A DNA stretch of 64,000 bases from Flavobacterium sp. (GTDB lineage Bacteria > Bacteroidota > Bacteroidia > Flavobacteriales > Flavobacteriaceae): positions 78,854 to 142,853 of the forward strand of contig JACMLU010000028.1 of the NCBI GenBank assembly GCA_014379405.1, given 5' to 3'. This document shows positions 1 to 9,364 of this stretch, one piece after another. How positions within the stretch are numbered: the stretch's first letter is position 1; every line of letters starts with the position of its first letter. The position numbers and the translations under genes are program-made. The notes below the pieces were generated by a model. The model searched no databases and was not told the origin of the DNA. It saw only the letters and a program-made list of their open reading frames with translations.

Positions 1-509
1 AAATCCTTTGTGGTTACATAATACATACGGTGGTTATTTTTCTCGTCTTCTACTCCTTTTTCGAATCGGAATGGGATTGTGGATGCCCAAATAATGATGT
101 ATTCTTTTTTGACATCGTCATAAAAAATTTCGGGTGCCCATACGTTTACGACTTCGGATTCGTGTTTCATTACGGGAATGTATTCCTGCTTTGACCAATG
201 AATCAAATCGTTAGAACTGGCGTATCCAAAACCGTTTCCGCCTTTCCAGTCGGTTGTCCAAACCATATGGTAGGTTCCGTCAGCACCTTTTGTGATGGAG
301 GGATCACGCATTATTTTGCTGGCTCCGATTTCGGGTTTTAGGAATGATCCTTCCAAACCTTTCCAGTTGTAGCCGTCTTCACTGTATGCTAAATACAAAC
401 CTTCTGTAGCGGGTTCCCTGAAAGAAGTGAAAAGAAAAATTTCCTTTTTTTTCTGGGAATAGCTGACAGCAAAAAGTGAAAGCGTTAGTATGATGAATAT
501 TTTTTTCAT
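1..509 (-). CDS. GH43-like five-bladed beta-propeller glycoside hydrolase (partial; 3' end beyond window edge)
   Basis: Minus-strand reading from the CAT at 507-509 gives MKKIFIILTLSLFAVSYSQ (signal peptide), then ...YSEDGYNWK...RDPSITKGADGTYHMVWTTDW...NVWAPEIFYDD..., typical of GH43/GH117-like propellers. Confidence 0.7.
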   Translation of the reverse strand, partial: MKKIFIILTLSLFAVSYSQKKKEIFLFTSFREPATEGLYLAYSEDGYNWKGLEGSFLKPEIGASKIMRDPSITKGADGTYHMVWTTDWKGGNGFGYASSNDLIHWSKQEYIPVMKHESEVVNVWAPEIFYDDVKKEYIIIWASTIPFRFEKGVEDEKNNHRMYYVTTKD

Positions 510-527
510 TGTACCGTTATTGGTTTA

Positions 528-560
528 ATCTTTGTCAAAGTTTTGAACTTTGACAAAGAT
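528..560. repeat. Perfect palindrome ATCTTTGTCAAAGTT-TTG-AACTTTGACAAAGAT (15-bp arms)
   Basis: Read directly; arms 528-542 and 546-560 are exact reverse complements, between two minus-strand genes. Confidence 0.9.
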
Positions 561-576
561 GCCTAACAATTGTTTT

Positions 577-2151
577 TTATTCTGTAATTGCTTTTTTATC
601 CAGATCTTTCCCTTTTTTCACAACGGTACTTACATTATTAAATACATTGTTTTTCAGGAAAATATTCTTGGTTTCTTTTCCATCGGCTTCGATAAAAACA
701 TCGGTGGTGTTGAATGGAAAATTGTTGTTGATCATAATATTTGATGCGTTGTCGATTTTGATAACCGGAACTCCCTTGATTGGAGTTGAAGAACCTACGT
801 TGTCCAAAATGAGGTTCTTGGCATCCGAAATTTTGAAAGACGAACCCACTGTTGCATTCACTTTTACATCGTGAAATTCAACATCTGTTGCTGTAATCAC
901 CGTAAAACCTTCTTTGCCATCCATATTGATATTCGAAAAAGATATGTTTTGAATTGGCATTTCACTGATTCCGCGAACGAATCCGGCTTTGTTTACGTTT
1001 CCGCCCGTAACATTGCTGATGTGGATGTTTCTGAAAATTGGCGTGCGCTCTGTAACGGGCTCCACCGCATTGTCTTTATCATAGAACAAATCCAGAATAA
1101 TGGCTTCTTCCTTGATGTTTTTCATCACGATATTGTCGACGCGAATGTCTTCGACCACTCCTCCACGACCACGGGCCGATTTGATTCTAATTCCTCTGTC
1201 AGTTCCGTCAAAAACACAGTTCGAAATCGTGATTTTTTTGATTCCGCCCGACATTTCGCTTCCAATGACAACACCTCCGTGACCGCTTAACATTGTACAG
1301 TTTGTAATGGTTACGTTCTCGGTTGCTTTTCCGTATTTACGACCGTCTGCATCGCGACCCGATTTGATGGTGATACAGTCGTCGCCAACGCTGATGTGAC
1401 AGTTTGAAATGTGTACGTTGGTACAGGACGAAGGATTGATTCCGTCAGTATTTGGGGAATGTGGATTGTTAATTGTAATTCCCGTTATGTTTACATTGTC
1501 GCAAAATTCAGGATTTATGGTCCAGAAAGGCGAGTTTTTGAAGGTTACGCCTTCTATTAAAATATTCTTGCAATTATAAGCCTGGAAAAAAGAAGGTCTG
1601 AAAAAGTGTTTGTCAATTGTTCTTTTGTAGTAAGGCTCGTAAACGATTTCTTTGTTTTGCTCGACCCACATTTTTTGGTATTTGGTTTCCGGAATCGGGC
1701 CTTTGGCGGTTTCGATTCTGTAGACTTCGTTCCACCACGCTTTTCCTTGTCCGTCGATTACGCCTCTCCCTTTGATGGTGATATTCTCCACATCTTTGGC
1801 ATAAAATAATGGCGAGAATGACTGCATCACGATTCCTTCGTAACGCATTTCTACATACGGAAGGTAATCATCGAAATTCTCTGAAAATTTTAAAAGCGCA
1901 CCGGAATCTAAATGGATGGTGATGTTGCTTTTTAGTTTTAAAGCTCCGGTTAAATATTCTCCGGCAGGAAAAAATATGGTTCCGCCTCCGTTTTTAGATG
2001 CTTTTTCGATGGCGTTCTGAATGGCTTCGGTGCATTTTATGCCTTTGTTGTTTCCGCCTTCATTTAAGATGTTTAACCAGCCGTCGTTTGCGAAAGCGGT
2101 GTTTAATCCTGTTATGAAGAAGAGTATTATTATGATATTTTTGATTTTCAT
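577..2151 (-). CDS. GH28 polygalacturonase-family protein
   Basis: 524 aa with signal peptide; GH28 signatures NTDGINPSSC, GDDCITIKSG, GHGGVVIGSE, RGIRIKS. Confidence 0.93.
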   Translation of the reverse strand: MKIKNIIIILFFITGLNTAFANDGWLNILNEGGNNKGIKCTEAIQNAIEKASKNGGGTIFFPAGEYLTGALKLKSNITIHLDSGALLKFSENFDDYLPYVEMRYEGIVMQSFSPLFYAKDVENITIKGRGVIDGQGKAWWNEVYRIETAKGPIPETKYQKMWVEQNKEIVYEPYYKRTIDKHFFRPSFFQAYNCKNILIEGVTFKNSPFWTINPEFCDNVNITGITINNPHSPNTDGINPSSCTNVHISNCHISVGDDCITIKSGRDADGRKYGKATENVTITNCTMLSGHGGVVIGSEMSGGIKKITISNCVFDGTDRGIRIKSARGRGGVVEDIRVDNIVMKNIKEEAIILDLFYDKDNAVEPVTERTPIFRNIHISNVTGGNVNKAGFVRGISEMPIQNISFSNINMDGKEGFTVITATDVEFHDVKVNATVGSSFKISDAKNLILDNVGSSTPIKGVPVIKIDNASNIMINNNFPFNTTDVFIEADGKETKNIFLKNNVFNNVSTVVKKGKDLDKKAITE

Positions 2152-2194
2152 ATTGATATTTTTTTAGCACGCAGATTCGGCTGATTTTTGCAGA

Positions 2195-3589
2195 TTATTT
2201 GTTTGACGTTAGAATTAGTACCCAGTCGTTTCCGTCTTCTTTTTTGCCGGAAGGCTGGAATTCTTTAGTTCCTTTGTTATCAAAAATTCCAATCTTTGTT
2301 TTTTCACCGTTTCTTGGGTCGTACCAGGTTGCGGTTACTTTATCTCCTGAAATTTTGCCCATATTTACGGTAATTTTTCTTCCGGTATAGGTATAAATCA
2401 AAGCATAATCATTTCCTCGGGTGGCGACCTGATAATCGTATTTTTTGCCTTGATTGGCCACTAATGTCTGGTCTGGAACTCTTTCTAAATACGGAAATTC
2501 CAACATCAGATTTTTGATGTACACCATTTGTCCGGCTCCCGGCGCATTGATGGCCGATGACCATAATTCTTTGTTTCCGTAGGCCGGATTGTCGCCTTTT
2601 CTGAACATTTGCATTACGGCATTGTGCCCGTATATGTAACCTGCTCCTCCTGCAAAAACGGACCAATATCCATAGCGTCTTACATCATTGGCAGTCCATT
2701 TTGGCTGTAAAGTATCGTGCAGACCGTGTGGAATTCCTTCGTATGATGGTTCTCCGTCAAGGGTTGGTTTGGTTGGTTTTAAATCCCAGTCTCTTTGAAC
2801 AAATTTGAAATTGTCTTCTTTGAAAGAGTTTTTCAAAGTATCCTGATCGTATCTTCTGTGACCTGATTGAAACATATTGAAATCCAGCCAGCTTGCGTTA
2901 TGAAAATTCTCTGATGAATCGGTTCTTCCGAATGGGTGGAACGTTACCAATTGATCTGGGTTACTTGTTTTTAAAATACTTCCGAGTGCGTTCCAAATGT
3001 CTTGAAATTTATCTCCATAGGTATCGCCACCGTTAAGCCAAATCACATTGGTTCTGTTTTTATATCGGTCGGCCAAAAACTTGGCGTATTTAGTTGCCTG
3101 ATCTTTGTTGACTTTATCTCCTTTTGAAACATTGGTTCCCCAAACGGGTACCATCGCTACATAAATTCCGTTTTTTTGGGCCACTTCCAAAGTGTAATCT
3201 ACGTGATCCCAATAATCGTATTCTTCTTTGTTATTGAAATTATTTCCCGGAGTTGTTATCGGTTTCGAAACGTCTTCATTAACTAAAGCTTTATCTCCAT
3301 ACACATTTACCGCATTGATGTTATGCAAAACCATCACCTGAATTACGTTGAATCCTTTTGCTTTTCTGTCCTGAAAATATTTATCAACTCCTGCTCTGTC
3401 TAACTTTCCAAAGGTCAGCCAACCGGTATCACCCAACCAGAAAAACGGTTTTCCATCTTCGGTTACGAAATAATGCTGGTTTTTGGATACTTTAAGTTTT
3501 GGCAATTTTTTGGATTGCGAAAATCCGCTTTGTGCCGTAAACATAAAGCATATACAAAGGGCATATAAATATTTTATTTTCAGATTCAT
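2195..3589 (-). CDS. GH140-like apiosidase (DUF4038 catalytic domain plus collagen-binding-like C-terminal domain)
   Basis: 464 aa; HYFVTEDGKPFFWLGDTGWLTF, FNVIQVMVL, NVIWLNGGDTYGD, DGEPSYEGIPHG, typical of GH140/DUF4038. Confidence 0.82.
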   Translation of the reverse strand: MNLKIKYLYALCICFMFTAQSGFSQSKKLPKLKVSKNQHYFVTEDGKPFFWLGDTGWLTFGKLDRAGVDKYFQDRKAKGFNVIQVMVLHNINAVNVYGDKALVNEDVSKPITTPGNNFNNKEEYDYWDHVDYTLEVAQKNGIYVAMVPVWGTNVSKGDKVNKDQATKYAKFLADRYKNRTNVIWLNGGDTYGDKFQDIWNALGSILKTSNPDQLVTFHPFGRTDSSENFHNASWLDFNMFQSGHRRYDQDTLKNSFKEDNFKFVQRDWDLKPTKPTLDGEPSYEGIPHGLHDTLQPKWTANDVRRYGYWSVFAGGAGYIYGHNAVMQMFRKGDNPAYGNKELWSSAINAPGAGQMVYIKNLMLEFPYLERVPDQTLVANQGKKYDYQVATRGNDYALIYTYTGRKITVNMGKISGDKVTATWYDPRNGEKTKIGIFDNKGTKEFQPSGKKEDGNDWVLILTSNK

Positions 3590-3608
3590 TTTTGAAAGTA
3601 TTTTGAAA

Positions 3609-6600
3609 TTATTTTTTTATTATGAACAGTACTTTTTCCTTCACATCAGAAGCTGGAATTGTAACTTTTTTTCCACCACTAATGTTTGCATTTTCCGATA
3701 CGCTTCCATTGGTTGCATTAATTGAATAGACATCGAAATCCCCTTTATATGCTGAAAGATCTAATGAAATATCTTGAGAATTCTTCGTGTAAAAAAGATA
3801 GGCTTTCCCTTTATTTTCCAATGTCCAAAGATTGTCTGAGAAAGAATTTCCATTAACAAATTTCATACTACTAATCGCCGAATAGAATGCCGGAATTTCT
3901 ATTTTTGGAATATTAGGCAACGACCCACCCGCCATTAAAACCGACCATCCAAAACGAGAAGATCCATCGGTAGAATACAAGACTACTTTCTCCGAATATT
4001 TTTCGCGATATTCACGAACAGCCCTGTATACCTGATCATCTGTTTCTTTGCCTACTCTCAATTTTCGGGCGTGTTGGCGTGGTGCTAAATTCAAACCGCC
4101 TTCAGGAGCATAAGCTGTTCCGTCTTCTTTGTAATACCAATACCGAATATCGATTGCATCTACAGTTTTGGCTCTATTGGCATCATTCAAAATAGCATCT
4201 TGCACATCTTTGGTGGCGCTCAATCCGATGATTCCATTTTTGCCTGTTTCCGTTTTCCATTTTTGGACTTCATCCAACCAAAATTGCATAAAGTGAAGTG
4301 GGCCTGTATATTCGGCACTGGTCAACTGAATGACGTTAGAATTATCTTGAAAATTTTCCAATGATTTTCGGATAAATCCTTGGTGTAATTTTCTTCTTGC
4401 CGGATTCGTAACGTCATAAAATTGTTCCGCCATAAAAATACGCTTGTCTCCAGCATAAGGCGGTGGTTCAGGAAAACCTGTACTGCTGATATTATTAGCC
4501 GAACGCCAAGGAGAACTAGACCAATGCGCACCCGCTTCTATAATATTGTGCTGGAAATACTGTTGGTTGACCAACAATTGTCCGTTCGTTTCCGCTAAAT
4601 TGGCAAAACGAGCCAATCGATTCCAATACCAATCATTGAATTTTGTCAAATCATATTTGCTTAATTGATCCCAAGCCAAATCCTGTCCGCTTCTGGCGAA
4701 TGGTTGCTCGTAAAACGGAGGCCAAACATCCGAATCGAAACGGCGAACGCGCTCGTGATCATCCATTCTTCGTTCGTACCACAAGCCATAATTATGTTCT
4801 AAGGCTATCATATTATTAGTCGCCAAATAATCAACCACTTCGTTGATATTATCCGTTAATCCAGTACCTGTTCTACCTGGAACAAATCGGGTTATATGTG
4901 GCACAGCTTTAGAAACATCACTATCTCTAAGACTACCTCGCCACCAAGGCACGCTTAATCGGTTTCCGGCAATTAATTTATCATCATAAGTAAGCCAACC
5001 ATTTTGGGTCATTACTTTAGATTTATTGTTGGCAATTGTAGAATTTATTTTTAAATCGTTGGCGTTTTTAAGCCCCGAAGCATTTGAATTAATTGGATTG
5101 GATTTAGAAACTTCGGCAATAAATTCTGGTAAACTCTGCTTTACAGCCACTGAATTTTTAGTCAATTCTTGAGCCACTTCAACAGCAGGACTAGAGGAAG
5201 GCTCCGAACCTAAATCATAAATATGGGAATCTACCGGAAGTTTTCCTAGTCTATTTTCTAACTGTGCATAAAACAAACTTCTAGGACTAATATGGCCGTT
5301 TACCTCTTTCCAATGACCGTCCCCAGCCATAATGCCACCCCAAACTCCAAAAGCCCAGTTTTGCGCCGTTGGTGGATTGTAACATTCTATTTTTGAGGCT
5401 GAAGTTTCCCAAATCACACTATTGGCGGCAGTCCAACCAGCACCTCTACCATTTTGCTCTCGGTTGTTAAAGTTCAAAGCATTGCCATCAATATAGGCAA
5501 TATCAAATAATACGCCCGTGGCCCAACTACCAATAGCTCCACTGTTATTAAAAGGCAAATGGGATTCGCATTGTACAAAAACATTGGGTCCCGTAGTTCC
5601 AAATCCGCCAACTGCAAAATCGTGATAGCCGTATTCGGAGTAACAACGTTGAAACAAAGTTTGTTGACCTTCGGTATAAAAAGTGTGTCTTCTGAAACCT
5701 GCAATTTCCGAGATTGGTTCGGTTGCGATACAATCTTCAACAGTAATTTGTTGGGCTGATTTTAGTAGAGAAACCGCTCCACCTGCAAAGTGCTTAAAAT
5801 TGACTTGTTTTACCCAAATATTCTTTGCGTTTTCGATGCTAATTCCTAACCATCTGTGTTCTTCGTCTTTTGGATTCGAAGCATTATAGGTTGATTTCAT
5901 CAAAATATTTTCAATTCCAATTTGTTCGATTCTTCCCGACCAAGTGTATATTGTAACTTTTGAAGTTCCATAAGCATCGTCCAAAGCCATTGTCAAAGGA
6001 GCATTTAATGTCACTTCATTCCCATTTACTTTGGTCACCACTCTATTCCAAGAGATATCCCAATCATTTTTTTTCCAGCCAATCCAAGAAGTTTCGGCTC
6101 CAAAATCATCCATCTTCAATTCCTTGATCCAATTATCGGTCAAAGGTTTGCTAATGATAATTTCGTCGGATGTTTTTAATTTGGAAGCGTTTTTTAATTG
6201 GATTTTTTGTATTCCAAGCGGTGTATAAGAAATCGCAAATTCAAAAGTATCTCCCAACTTTTTATCATCCACTCCCAAAACTCGGATTACAGATTCTCTT
6301 TTTAATCCAGTTCCCAACAATACTGTTCCATTATCATTGTTTCCACTTCCGCGCAAAACAACACCCGAAGTTTTGATGTATAAAGTTCCGCTAACTTTAA
6401 ACGTTCCTTTATCTAAAAGAACTGCGCCACGAAAACCCGATTTGTTTGGTTTTAATGCACTGACATAATCAATTGCTGCTTGGATAATTTGGGTGGCATC
6501 TTGTTCTTGTTTTGGAACAAAAATTTTATTTTCCACATTCGGAATTGCTTTTTCAGAAGCCATATAACCGGCATACGAAAAATCAGGAATTTGCTTCGCC

Positions 6601-6794
6601 AGTTCGCCTTTCAGGCTCGGGTGGTTTCCTAGTTTATCTGAAGTAACAGAAAGTTTTCCTTCTTTGGTTTTTGCAATATCAGGAAATGTGTTTTGTGCAA
6701 CTCCATTGATGATGCAAAAAAGCAAAACAAAACCGGACAAAATCATTTTATCTTTTTGAAGAGCGATTCTATTTTTGAGTTGTATAAAATTCAC
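3609..6794 (-). CDS. Bimodular secreted protein: N-terminal pectate-lyase-like right-handed beta-helix, C-terminal DUF6298-like TIM-barrel-like module
   Basis: 1061 aa; N-terminal half has beta-helix repeats; C-terminal half has WWRGSLRDSDVSKAVPHITRFVPGRTGTG...YGLWYERRMDDHERVRRFDSDVWPPFYEQPFARSG, resembling DUF4955/DUF6298 proteins. Confidence 0.65.
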   Translation of the reverse strand: MNFIQLKNRIALQKDKMILSGFVLLFCIINGVAQNTFPDIAKTKEGKLSVTSDKLGNHPSLKGELAKQIPDFSYAGYMASEKAIPNVENKIFVPKQEQDATQIIQAAIDYVSALKPNKSGFRGAVLLDKGTFKVSGTLYIKTSGVVLRGSGNNDNGTVLLGTGLKRESVIRVLGVDDKKLGDTFEFAISYTPLGIQKIQLKNASKLKTSDEIIISKPLTDNWIKELKMDDFGAETSWIGWKKNDWDISWNRVVTKVNGNEVTLNAPLTMALDDAYGTSKVTIYTWSGRIEQIGIENILMKSTYNASNPKDEEHRWLGISIENAKNIWVKQVNFKHFAGGAVSLLKSAQQITVEDCIATEPISEIAGFRRHTFYTEGQQTLFQRCYSEYGYHDFAVGGFGTTGPNVFVQCESHLPFNNSGAIGSWATGVLFDIAYIDGNALNFNNREQNGRGAGWTAANSVIWETSASKIECYNPPTAQNWAFGVWGGIMAGDGHWKEVNGHISPRSLFYAQLENRLGKLPVDSHIYDLGSEPSSSPAVEVAQELTKNSVAVKQSLPEFIAEVSKSNPINSNASGLKNANDLKINSTIANNKSKVMTQNGWLTYDDKLIAGNRLSVPWWRGSLRDSDVSKAVPHITRFVPGRTGTGLTDNINEVVDYLATNNMIALEHNYGLWYERRMDDHERVRRFDSDVWPPFYEQPFARSGQDLAWDQLSKYDLTKFNDWYWNRLARFANLAETNGQLLVNQQYFQHNIIEAGAHWSSSPWRSANNISSTGFPEPPPYAGDKRIFMAEQFYDVTNPARRKLHQGFIRKSLENFQDNSNVIQLTSAEYTGPLHFMQFWLDEVQKWKTETGKNGIIGLSATKDVQDAILNDANRAKTVDAIDIRYWYYKEDGTAYAPEGGLNLAPRQHARKLRVGKETDDQVYRAVREYREKYSEKVVLYSTDGSSRFGWSVLMAGGSLPNIPKIEIPAFYSAISSMKFVNGNSFSDNLWTLENKGKAYLFYTKNSQDISLDLSAYKGDFDVYSINATNGSVSENANISGGKKVTIPASDVKEKVLFIIKK

Positions 6795-6873
6795 TTTTAA
6801 ACTTTTAAATATTGTTTGGTAAGTTGATTCTTTGATTATACCTAAAAAAATGCACCGAGCCTAAGGCTCTATT

Positions 6874-8580
6874 TTACTGCAATAATCCTTTGGACTTTGC
6901 CAAAGTATCGGTATTGTTTTCGGCTTTCGACCAATCAGTTTTTTGAGTTGGATCGATACCGTTAAAATATTTTTCTAAGTTGGTATATCCATCTCCATTC
7001 AAATCTTTATTAGCATCAGTAGCATCTTTTGGATTCAAACCATATTTCTTCTCCCAGTTGTCCGGAATTCCGTCATTATCCGAGTCTTTATAAGCTTTCC
7101 CTTTGTATTCTGGATAACCGCCCACTTGATTTGGGTTGGTTATAATTCCTTTTTTATACGAATCGGCAGGCAATCTTCTTTTGATAAATTCTTTGCCAAT
7201 GTTGTTTTCTAAACCGTCTTTAACCTCAATTTTTCCTGTTCGAACTTGTTTGATAATTCGTTCGTCAACGGCATCCCTTTTTGGAATTGTTGCCCCAACA
7301 TTGTTCAACACAAACTCATACGCTTCTTCTGCCTTCATTATTTTAAATTGTGGCATTGCGAATGGTTTTGGCTGTTTGATTAATTCTAAATATTCTTTTG
7401 ATTGTTCCAACGAAAGGTCTTCGAGTTGAATTCCACCATTCCAATTGTCGGCAGTAACTTCAGGAGATCCATTTATATAATTTCCAGAAACATAAGCTCT
7501 ACCAAAAGTTTTTGGTTTCATATAACCCGATTCTGGCTTCAAGATTCTGTAACGAATAGGCTCGTCTTTAGGAGTTATTGGTCCCGGCTTGAAATAATTG
7601 TTGATGATATTAAACATGGAACGATAATCTCCGCCATCCAAAGAACGGTTCCACCAATTGAAAATCACGTTATTTACAAAATTGAAGTCGCCATACATCC
7701 CGATAGAAGCATTTCTGGAAATGTTATCGGCCCATAAATTTCGCATAAAGGTACTGTTCAAACCTCCAATAGTACTTCCGAAAGCGTGATTGTAAGTGTC
7801 CATCCCTTCTGAAGAAATCGTGTTTTGAATGGTAATATTTACCGCTGGTAATTTTTCCAATTTGGATTTATCATTTGCCTGAAACTGGTGTCTGTACAAA
7901 GAAATATTTTCGTCTAAACCCCAACTTACCGAGCAGTGATCAATGATGATGTTCCCCATTGGATTTCCTCCCAATGCATCATCTCTTCGAGTTACATCGG
8001 TGGCACCTCTACGAAAACGCATATGTCTTATGATAACATCGTGCGTATCGATTTCCAAAGTTTCGCCTGCGATACAAATACCATCGCCCGGCGCTGTTTG
8101 ACCCGCAATAGTAACATAAGGAGCACGCATACTGATGCGGTTTTTCAATCGGATAATTCCCGAAACATTGAATACGATGGTTCTTGTACCAACTGCTTCG
8201 CAAGCTTCCCTGAAAGTTCCTTTTCCATTATCTTCCAAGCTAGTTATCACAAATATCTTTCCGCCACGACCACCTTGGGTAAAAGCTCCACCACCTTCGG
8301 CTCCAGGAAATGCTGGAATTTCGGAAGGTACAAAATCTTTAGGATACGAAGCCCAAGGTAAATAAGGTCTGCCGTGTTTTGCTTCTTCCTTGAGCACATT
8401 TTCGTTGCTTTTCCAAATTTCACCTAATCGGATTTCTTCTTTTGCCAAAATAGAATCTGTTTTGGCTTGAAGTTCTTTAGGAATTTCTGGATATTGGGCA
8501 AATACCGATGAAAAAGTCAGGCAAAAAGTTATTGCCATCATTACCTTCTTCGAAAAGTTATTTTGAAAAATGTTAAACAT
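6874..8580 (-). CDS. PL1-like pectate lyase with C-terminal Ca-binding (DxDxDG) repeat
   Basis: 568 aa; FPGAEGGGAFTQGGRGGK, YVTIAGQTAPGDGICI, IIRHMRFRRG, IIIDHCSVSWGLDE; C-terminus DSDNDGIPDNWEKKYGLNPKDATDANKDLNGDGYTNLE. Confidence 0.88.
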   Translation of the reverse strand: MFNIFQNNFSKKVMMAITFCLTFSSVFAQYPEIPKELQAKTDSILAKEEIRLGEIWKSNENVLKEEAKHGRPYLPWASYPKDFVPSEIPAFPGAEGGGAFTQGGRGGKIFVITSLEDNGKGTFREACEAVGTRTIVFNVSGIIRLKNRISMRAPYVTIAGQTAPGDGICIAGETLEIDTHDVIIRHMRFRRGATDVTRRDDALGGNPMGNIIIDHCSVSWGLDENISLYRHQFQANDKSKLEKLPAVNITIQNTISSEGMDTYNHAFGSTIGGLNSTFMRNLWADNISRNASIGMYGDFNFVNNVIFNWWNRSLDGGDYRSMFNIINNYFKPGPITPKDEPIRYRILKPESGYMKPKTFGRAYVSGNYINGSPEVTADNWNGGIQLEDLSLEQSKEYLELIKQPKPFAMPQFKIMKAEEAYEFVLNNVGATIPKRDAVDERIIKQVRTGKIEVKDGLENNIGKEFIKRRLPADSYKKGIITNPNQVGGYPEYKGKAYKDSDNDGIPDNWEKKYGLNPKDATDANKDLNGDGYTNLEKYFNGIDPTQKTDWSKAENNTDTLAKSKGLLQ

Positions 8581-8621
8581 TGAAATTGTTTTTAGTAATT
8601 ATACTTTTAAAAAATCAGAAC

Positions 8622-9290
8622 TTATTTACCCGATTTAGCTTTTTCGCGTTCTTCCACACGTTTGTGCCAATCGGTACTTTCTTTGTTCAAATCGTATCCT
8701 TCTTTAGATAAATAATTATTGATTCTTCCTTTGTATTTACCAAACCAAGCGTGTTTTTCTTTGGATGAACCTCCGTCCATTGCGTGTTCTCTGGCTTCAA
8801 CCAAAGCATCGTAAATGTATTTTTTTTGTGCTTCGGTTAAATTAGGTAACATATCGTTATAACCGGCAACCGTAATTGGCAAAACGCCATACGTCATTCC
8901 GTCTTTTACTTCGATAATTTTAGCTTCGTTTAATTGAGTGCCTAATTTTTTCAAATAGGATTTGTGCAATTTATCAATTGCTTTGTCGGCATCGGCTTTC
9001 AGTTTATCAATTGCTGCGTTTTGTTTTTCTTTAGCTAAAGTTCCACTTTTTACTTTAGCGATTTCAGCATCTCTAGCATCCTGAATTTTACTCAAATCAC
9101 GAAATTGTTGCGCAATAATATTAGTTACGGCTACTTCTTTTTTAGTATTTGCCAAAGCTAATTTAGCCACAATTTTGGCTGCTCGTTCATTGGTAACTTT
9201 GATATATTCTGGGTCTGTATTTTGAGCACTGATTTTGCAAAAAGCAAACAGCAGCAACAATAGACTTAGACTTAATTTTTTAATTGACAT
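8622..9290 (-). CDS. DUF3826-family secreted protein
   Basis: 222 aa with signal peptide; helical, Lys/Ala-rich; YGVLPITVAGYNDMLPNLTEAQK and HAWFGKYKGRINNYLSKEGYDL match the DUF3826 family often seen in pectin loci. Confidence 0.75.
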   Translation of the reverse strand: MSIKKLSLSLLLLLFAFCKISAQNTDPEYIKVTNERAAKIVAKLALANTKKEVAVTNIIAQQFRDLSKIQDARDAEIAKVKSGTLAKEKQNAAIDKLKADADKAIDKLHKSYLKKLGTQLNEAKIIEVKDGMTYGVLPITVAGYNDMLPNLTEAQKKYIYDALVEAREHAMDGGSSKEKHAWFGKYKGRINNYLSKEGYDLNKESTDWHKRVEEREKAKSGK

Positions 9291-9307
9291 AATTTTAATT
9301 TTTTAAT

Positions 9308-9359
9308 AAAGTAGCAAGTCAAAGGTCATAAAGTTAAGAAAACTTTGTCTTGCTACTTT
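9308..9359 (-). repeat. Intergenic inverted repeat AAAGTAGCAAG...CTTGCTACTTT with a nested AAAGTT/AACTTT hairpin
   Basis: 11-bp perfect arms 9308-9318 and 9349-9359, between a PL1 gene and the DUF3826 gene. Confidence 0.8.
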
Positions 9360-9364
9360 TGAAT

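Noticed and set aside
871-1290. ORFs antisense to large PUL genes (for example 871-1290, 7936-8361, 22005-22436, 36606-37217)
   Set aside because: They mirror well-supported coding genes on the opposite strand, have odd composition (Cys/His/Ser-rich) and no domain; expected by-products of codon usage.
6857-6869. GAGCC-TAA-GGCTC hairpin after a PL1 gene
   Set aside because: Only a 5-bp stem and the T-run is several bases away; too weak to call a terminator.
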